From Clytia hemisphaerica (lineage: Eukaryota > Cnidaria > Hydrozoa > Leptothecata > Clytiidae), in assembly GCA_902728285.1 (NCBI GenBank), contig CACVBU010000349.1, forward strand, positions 706,384 through 770,383: a stretch of 64,000 nucleotides of DNA, read 5' to 3'. Below, piece after piece: positions 57,701 to 64,000 of this stretch (positions are counted from its first letter, which is position 1; every line of letters begins with the position of its first letter). Made by a program: the position numbers and the translations under genes. Under the pieces are notes generated by a model. It saw only the letters and a list, made by a program, of their open reading frames with translations. It searched no databases and was not told where the DNA came from.

Positions 57701-59332
57701 CTACAAGGAGCTAAAAGACTTCATCGTTCTTCGAATGGGTGCCTTCCATGCACAATGCATTTTTATTGCTGTTATTGGGAAGAGGTTTGCAGACGCTGGT
57801 TTGAGAGATTGGATTATCGAAGGAGACTTGATTGGTGAGAGAATAAAATAAAGTTTTGAATAATACTAATAAGATCGTTACATGTCATGTATCCATAACT
57901 CGAGCGAACAGCTTAATTCTAAATGGACCTTATCTGTAATCAAGAGTTATTTTAGCATCTAAAATTTGTAAGTAACTTCTATCTGTTTTTCGATTTATGT
58001 ATATTTTTCCTATTCAATCAGGGAGCGGATCGTTGGAAGGTGTTCTCAACGGCAAGCAATATAACTATGCAACAAGGGTGTTAGAGAACGTGTACGACGC
58101 TTTGTCACGCTTCAAGGTGGAAAATTTCAAAGAATGGATCCGTGAAAGAGGCAAGGCCAGCGAAAACATCCTTGAACGAGTGATTTCTTCATCAGACTTT
58201 GAGTCGTGTAAAGAAAAGGTACTTTTTGAATTTAATCAGACGTATTTTTAGCAATGATTTTCATCTTCGGAATAAGCATAAAAGCATAATTTGAAGTCTT
58301 TACCATTCCGGTTGCTCTGCAGTTTAGGAGACAAAGAGACAGGGGTGTTAAGAGTAGTTGTAAGTTTTTTGAATTATTGTTCAATTTAAGCCAACTCTGG
58401 AAGCGCTTTCCGCCGTATTTGACGATACTGAGTTCATTGAACTTATCGAGCTACACGAAAAGGTTTTGAAAAACGAACGCGGTCCAGCATCAACGTTTTG
58501 GTATTCATTCATTGAGATGATGGACATTCTCTTCAACTTTCAACGGTCCATCAAGCTTGGCGATTGGAACTTACATTTAGAGACGACGAAAAAGATGATT
58601 CCGTGGTTTTTCGCGTACGATCGCCCTAATTATTCACGCTTCTTTACGTATTACTGGTCAGACATGATTCAACTTCCTACTTCGCATCCAAATATCTACG
58701 AAGAATTCAAGTAAGGCCAATTAATCATTATTTCACTTTTTCGGTCTTCATATTTGTCTTGTCATCACATACTTTTTGATTCATCCCTTAATTGCTGTTC
58801 AAAAAATCTTTCTCGGAAATCTTAAACTTAAGTTACGCTCTTTTTTAGAAACGGGAATTTTGCTGTCCAAAGAACTTGTGGAAAGTTTAACAAGGTTCCA
58901 TCTGATCAAGCGATTGAACAAACAATCAACAGGGATCAGAAGTGTCATGGTGGTATCAAAGGATATAGCACTTCTCCTGGAACGATTCAACGTTGGGTAT
59001 TGACTAGCCACATTGCTTCGAAATGTATCAACGACATTGAAAATTCTTTTGGTAAAACGAAGAAACCAACAATCCCTAAAGATTTAGGAAAATCTCGCCA
59101 CACGTTCAATAACTGTACCGTTGAAAAAGCCTACGAGGTTTTGAATTGCTGGGGTTCCCCTTTTCAAAAGCGGGACGCCCTCATCAATGTATCTTCTGGG
59201 CACAAAGCATCTCCTTTGGTTGAAAATAATTTGATCAAGGCTGTTGGAAAGGGTGAGACTGCGATGAAAAGTTTCATTCGTGATCGTATTGAAACGTCGC
59301 AGAAATTGTTCTACGAAGTAAAAGATGGCTAA
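54708..59332 (+). CDS. large uncharacterised metazoan multicopy-family protein, one apparent frameshift
   Basis: Eight exons: 54708-54904, 55328-55554, 55722-56792, 57067-57612, 57684-57834, 58022-58218, 58391-58710 and 58849-59332 (about 1064 codons). All introns are GT-AG and all junctions but one keep frame. Exon 2 has the HNECYGIYTHSTTLKRIQK block and exon 3 has CCICYKKKC and EIHYHRTCYQSFTRP, both zinc-binding-like. Exons 3-4 encode FVTFVWDNNDINPKSIKGVS. Exons 5-7 encode VLRMGAFHAQ, IGKRFADAGLRDWIIEGDLI and GVLNGKQYNYATR. Later come YYWSDMIQLPTSHPNIYEEF, NGNFAVQRT and TSPGTIQRWVLTSHIA. I recognise this motif order from a family very abundant in cnidarian and other invertebrate genomes, possibly transposon-related; I cannot name its function. 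The join 57612/57684 is out of phase by one, next to a T8 run. Confidence 0.75.
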
Positions 59333-60040
59333 ATTAGGAAAAGTGAATATAGGTTTTCGTTTTTTATAAGCATTGTTTGAAGTAAAAGATGGCTAAATTA
59401 GGAAAAGTGAATATAGGTTTTTGTTTTTTATAAGCATTGTTTGAAGTAAAAGATGGCTAAATTAGGAAAAGTGAATATAGGTTTTTGTTTTTTATAAGCA
59501 TTCTTTGGAGTAAAAGATAGCTAAATTAGGAAAAGTGAATATAGGTTTTCGTTTTTTATAAGCATTGTTTGGAGTAAAAGATGGCTAAATTAGGAAAAGT
59601 GAATATAGGTTTTTGTTTTTTATAAGCATTGTTTGAAGTAAAAGATGGCTAAATTAGGAAAAGTGAATATAGGTTTTCGTTTTTTATAAGCATTGTTTGA
59701 AGTAAAAGATGGCTAAATTAGGAAAAGTGAATATGGGTTTTCGTTTTTTATAAGCATTGTTTGAAGTAAAAGATGGCTAAATTAGGAAAAGTGAATATAG
59801 GTTTTTGTTTTTTATAAGCATTCTTTGGAGTAAAAGAATGCTATTAGCAAAAGTGAATATGGGTTTTCGTTTTTTATAAGCATTGTTTGGAGTAAAAGAA
59901 AGCTATTAGCAAAAGTGAATATGGGTTTTCGTTTTTTATAAGCATTTTTTGAAGTAAAAGATGGCTAAATTAGGAAAAGTGAATATGGGTTTTCGTTTTT
60001 ATAAGCATTGTTTGGAGTAAAAGAAAGCTATTAGCAAAAG
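59316..60040 (+). repeat. 64-bp tandem repeat starting in the last codons of the gene
   Basis: AGTAAAAGATGGCTAAATTA begins at 59317, 59381 and 59445 and continues for about 11 copies. The later copies are truncated variants such as AGTAAAAGAAAGCTATTAGC. The first copy holds the last codons and the TAA stop of the preceding gene, so the repeat was seeded by that gene's 3' end. The unit carries TTTTTTATAAGCATTGTTTG. Confidence 0.9.
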
Positions 60041-60068
60041 TGAATTATGGGTTTTCGTTTTTTTGGAG

Positions 60069-60225
60069 TACACGCTTTTTCTTTTATAAGAATAACTTCT
60101 ATAAGAATATCAGGGTGAGATTTCGGGTTTAAAACAATAGGCCTATTGTTTAGAACAATAGAAAAATAAGAATAATGCTCACCCTCAACCAAAGTACACT
60201 ATTCTTATAAAAAAAAAAGCTTGTA
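60069..60225. mobile_element. MITE, ACACGCTTTT-ended, longer copy
   Basis: The ends TACACGCTTTTTCTTTTATAA and TTATAAAAAAAAAAGCTTGTA are inverted repeats. An inner AACAATAGGCCTATTGTTT palindrome marks the centre. It is related to the 85-bp element at 18096. Confidence 0.65.
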
Positions 60226-60368
60226 ATGATAGCTAAAGAAGCAAGGGAAAGCTAAAGTAGCCAAAGTGAAAATACCTAGATTTTTGTTTTTTATAATCAT
60301 TGTTTGGAGTGAAAGATAGTTATAAAAAGCAATAAATAGGTGTAGAATAATTTTAAAATTATTTTTAG

Positions 60369-62893
60369 TTTTGGAACTGGTAAGACCTATACTCCTGATT
60401 TCTGGAGACGCGGAATTTCGACGAAACAAAACAAGTCGCTCTATCCTGCTTCTTATTGCAGCCAGAATCCGGTAAGTATCTTTTCTATTCAATTGTTTAC
60501 TCTCTTAGTAGTTTATAGGCTTTATAAGTATGTACTTTATACTTTTATCATTATTTTCGGTATCACTTTCATTTGGTATAATCCTTGTAATTCAACAAAT
60601 CTTTTTCAAAACAATTCATTTTATATGATAATTTAGGCGTACTATTAATGAAACGAGATTTGATTGCATGCATGATCATCTATAAATTTTTGAAAAATTG
60701 TTAGAAATGTTTGAAAATTGTACTTTTTCAGATTGCAGTGTTTTCTGATTCCCTGCTACGACCAGTCGTACAAAAGCTCTTGAAAGCTCCTCCCAATTTT
60801 TATGTCAATTGTACACCTGGTGGGACAGCAGGACATATTCAAATTGAACTGGAAGCTTCCATCGTTCAGCCTTCTTGTGTTTATTTTGTTGCCGGAACCA
60901 ATAATTCATCGTCCAGTGATTACGTTACGCTTCGACAATTTCAGAATCTAATTTATGCTGCCAAACAAAAATTTCCACGTACTCCGGTAAGATTCTGGAA
61001 GTATTATCCTAAGTTTTTTGGAACTAGTCTCGATTTATCTAAGACATCACTTCGTCTCTCTGACCCTTACAGTGCAATATAGGGAGCCTGAAACCTTAGA
61101 GAGTACTGAAAAGAGCCAATTAACCATATAGTTTGGAGTTTCCATAATTAAAAGTAAGTTTATGCTGATATCTTTAGATAACCGTTGTTTCTGTACCCAA
61201 ACGACTGGACGCTGATGTCACTTGGATTAACAAATTATGGAAGGAAGTAGCTTGCAACGAAAGTGTAGGATTTCTGGAGGTGGATTTGGATTACAGCAAT
61301 CCCAATACATGGAAACTGAAAGACAAAGTCCATCTCAGTCTTGACAGTTGTGGGCTCCCTGCATTTTTCGACGCCATTGTTGTAGACTCAGTCAAGTCAA
61401 GTAAGTCGTCCAACCAAGTGGTTAGTACGTATAGGTTCAACTCTTGAAACGCTTGAAACGCAATTTTTTTAAACAATGTAATTGATTTTAGATTTTGTTC
61501 AAAGTATTTAGAAAACTTGTTGGTAACGAACAATCGATATTAAAGTACGCTTTTAAAATTGAGGACATTTGAAGGAAGCACTACAGTAAGCAACTTTTTA
61601 TTGACATGTGTTTTTTTTGTTTCTTTATAGATCGCATTCTCACAAAAAGAGAAAGCAAAAGAATATTCAAAACGCCAGGAGCATTTCAGCGTAATTGCTT
61701 TGTAAATCAAAATCATCTTCCCACAAATAACGAGCAACGTGGTAATGCTTATAAATGGTTCAAAAGGTATACTCAATATAAAAGTTGAGATCAAGGCTAG
61801 CGTTGTCAATGGTAATGAAGTAGTCCCAGAAGGACTAGAATCGAATCTTTACCCTCTCTCAGGCAAGAAAAAGTGAAGCCTTAAAATATGCGCCGTATCT
61901 TTGACGTAGGATTGAGATAGCGATTCCTTTGTTTTTTAGGTGTAGATTTTAGTTTCAATCTGTCATATGTGTAAAAACCAGGCGGACCGCGCTAGACCGC
62001 GCAACTTTGGTGGGATTTAGTAGGCTTCAAATCCTACCAAGGAGTTTCGATTCTAGCCCTTTGGGTATATATACTTCATAGGTCAATGGCTCACTGAATG
62101 TTGAATAATATTTTGCTTTTCGTTAAAGTAAAGATTGCATTTCTACTGACGGTCCGAAAATATTAAGATATCAGAAAGACCTGGCGATTCCAAACCCCAG
62201 CAGACTTTTATCTTATATACGAGCTGCTTAATGTATTCAGCTACTAAGACGCATTAATACAGTGGTCTAATCTTGTGCATTTTGTCCTTTACACTTATTA
62301 GGAAACCAACGTCAAAAAGAAAAAATATCAAACCGTACGTATAACATAATTACTATACACTTGTTTATCGAACGTTTATAGTGTTATTTATATGCTTTAA
62401 TAAATCTGATATCTCTTTTAATGATTTGAATATTTCAATTACAGATTGGACAAGTACACATTCATTCAGAACGTTACTCCTCATCATCAGACTTTTGTGA
62501 AGACTGAAACCCTAAAGCATTATGTTCGAAACGTAAGAAGCTCTAATAAGTAACACTTTTTTGATACTGGGTAGCACAAAGCAAGTCTTGTGATTCCATT
62601 ATGTCTGTAAGAATACGCCTTTTAAGGTAACTAAATATTGGCTTTATAAGAACGATTCGTTACACTATCCATTTCTATTTTAGCAAGCCAGGTTTCAGCG
62701 GGATTTTTATGTGTTTTAGTTAGGGTATATCAATAATTACACATTTGTTAATCATTGTTTTCCTTCTTAGAAGAAAAGACCAATAAAGACAGAACTTTCA
62801 TCGAGCGTTAAAAGGTTTAAAAATCAAGAAAAAGCGAAAAAAGAAAAACCCACTTCAAAAATGCGAAAGCATCCAACGAGGACCTTTTTTTAA
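60369..62893 (+). CDS. SGNH/GDSL-like hydrolase with lysine-rich C-terminal tail (5' end not found)
   Basis: Seven exons with consistent phases: 60369-60471, 60732-60986, 61178-61400, 61631-61766, 62302-62334, 62445-62532 and 62771-62893, stop at 62891 (about 319 codons). The domain begins IAVFSDSLLRPVVQ, the GDSL-type block with candidate nucleophile Ser. GGTAGHI follows as block-II-like Gly, then FVAGTNN as the GxND-type block III. LKDKVHLS gives the D-x-x-H of block V. These are the four SGNH hydrolase blocks, so esterase or lipase-like activity is expected; the substrate is unknown. Exons 4 to 7 are strongly basic (KPTSKRKNIKP; KKRPIKTELSSSVKRFKNQEK), suggesting nucleic-acid binding or nuclear location. 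SGNH domains also occur in ORF1 of some LINEs, but seven introns argue against a retrotransposon copy. Exon 60369 starts in phase 2, so upstream exon(s) exist and were not found. Confidence 0.7.
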
Positions 62894-63418
62894 ATATCTG
62901 TTTCCCAGACATAGGCTTCCTGGAAAATTTGATCTGTTGGCCGAATATTTCAAAAATCTTATTCCTAGAAACTAAGATCTGTTTCTCCGCAAAACCTAAA
63001 TTTTTAATCTCAAAGTATCTTTCCTAGAAAATTTGATCTGTTTCCACAATTTTCAGAATTAAAATTTTGATCTGTTTTCCCAAATAGGATATCTGTTCCC
63101 ATCTCCTGGAAATTTTCATTTGTTTCCCTTTCTTTTTGTTATTGATATCTGTTTCCCCCATAAAGTCCAATCTGTTTCCGAAGCAATATCATCTTTTTTG
63201 GAAACAGATATCTGTTTCCCAATTCATTATGTCATCTCCTAGAAATATTGATCTGTTTCTCTCTGATGACGTCATCAGCTGGAGCGGGGAAACAGATAGT
63301 TTTAAGGAAAAGGTCTCTCCTAGAAAATCGGATCTGTTTCCCCATTTTTCAAAAAAAGTTCTCTCCTGGAAAAGGGAAACAGATATTTCGGGGAAATGGG
63401 CTCGTTGGCTGCTTCTGA
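62894..63418. promoter_or_regulatory. cluster of ATCTGTTTCC motifs upstream of a probable gene
   Basis: About 14 copies of ATCTGTTTCC or its complement GGAAACAGAT, some diverged, lie between 62898 and 63385, irregularly spaced by 20 to 50 bp. Two meet head to head at 63200-63219 as a perfect 20-bp palindrome. Linkers often carry CTCCTAGAAAA. The cluster sits directly before a candidate first exon (ATG at 63419), so it may be a promoter array or a degenerate minisatellite. Confidence 0.45.
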
Positions 63419-64000
63419 AAATGGTAAGATCATAATTTACAATAGACCGGTATCTTTGGGTCATAATTTCACATACATTTGAAACTAAAGTAATAAAAAA
63501 ACAGGCTTTATGGCACATGATCGAAATGTTGTTATAAAAGTTCTGGCTTTTGAAAATCGATCTCGTCCTCATTACTTGCGGTTACGGCTTTTAGAGTTAG
63601 GTTCACACTATGAAAGTTAAATCTATTAACGATTAAGGATAAGCAACTAAAATTTTACAATACAATCTTTTTTAGAAATCGATTTGTATTTACTGCAGAA
63701 GTAAACGTTTTTTGGATGAAAACCAATGGTTGGATCATATGGTCACTTGCAAAAAGAAATCTTCATTTGACCTGACTGTTGAGCCAAGACGAGCTGGAGG
63801 AGAGAAGACAAGAGCCGATTCAGTGGAGGAGGATCATCGATGGAACCTTCTTGCAGAGGTAAAACAAGAATTTCGATCACCGAGAAACTTAAGTCCAGCT
63901 TTCAAAAACTCTGTTATAGATTTGTTATCAAATATATCAGTTCTTGAGGATAGCAACCTACGTCGTTTGGCTATGGACTTTTCTACGAACCAGCGTGTCA
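63419..64000 (+). CDS. probable C2HC-type zinc-finger protein (5' part, runs off window)
   Basis: A large exon follows the acceptor TCTTTTTTAG and is open from 63676 to the window end (108 codons). It begins KSICIYCRSKRFLDENQWLD and continues HMVTCKKK, a C-x2-C-x12-H-x3-C finger, then a charged region (RRAGGEKTRADSVEED) and a helical-looking segment. The start may be an exon ending exactly in its ATG: AAAATG at 63417-63421 is followed at once by a GTAAGA donor, and ATG joins AAA in phase 0. Other readings across that junction meet a stop. I do not recognise the family. Confidence 0.5.

Noticed and set aside
60369..60471. Fusion of the SGNH gene to the preceding 54708-59332 gene
   Set aside because: The upstream gene ends in a stop in its last exon, and none of its late donors has the phase required by the 60369 exon.

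Overview
The window is nuclear DNA from an invertebrate metazoan. The evidence is GT-AG introns with phase-consistent exons, a TRAF-type MATH domain, tRNA-derived SINEs, Helitrons and many MITEs. The base composition is AT-rich. The repeat repertoire and the lineage-expanded gene families fit a cnidarian or sponge, but the sequence alone does not settle the phylum.

Layout. 1-2250: 5' part of an unrecognised multi-exon minus-strand gene with a SINE in one intron. 2251-4748: non-coding, with two large palindromic or foldback elements. 4749-11710: a complete eight-exon plus-strand gene for a Tnp2/Transposase_21-like (CACTA/EnSpm-type) protein of about 1003 aa, with no stop or frameshift. 11711-17791: MITEs, a 177-bp repeat and a 124-bp satellite array. 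17792-46355: the 3' part of a TRAF-family adaptor gene (zinc-finger exon, coiled-coil exon, MATH exon). The intron between its first two visible exons has been enlarged from about 0.77 kb to 27 kb. The added DNA (18283-44750) is 18 head-to-tail non-autonomous Helitrons at a single A/T target.

46356-54707: repeats, a decayed minus-strand LINE and foldback elements. 54708-59332: an eight-exon gene of a large uncharacterised metazoan family, carrying one probable single-base frameshift. A 64-bp tandem repeat seeded by its own 3' end follows. 60369-62893: a seven-exon gene for an SGNH/GDSL-like hydrolase with a lysine-rich tail; its 5' end is not found. 63419-64000: the start of a probable zinc-finger gene that runs off the window.

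Main point. The Helitron array is the outstanding structure. Each unit begins TC and ends CTAG, 8 nt after a GC-rich hairpin, and the CTAG of one unit abuts the TC of the next. Several units carry foreign DNA: a promoter/start-codon module with a YY1-like AAGATGGCGGC motif (three units), a signal-peptide-like exon (one unit), a 21-bp minisatellite, a 52-54-bp repeat, a nested Helentron/HINE-like element, and four TIR elements with visible 4- or 5-bp target-site duplications. No RepHel ORF is present, so the array depends on a helicase encoded elsewhere. All gene models were assembled by eye from splice signals and reading frame; transcripts would be needed to confirm them.
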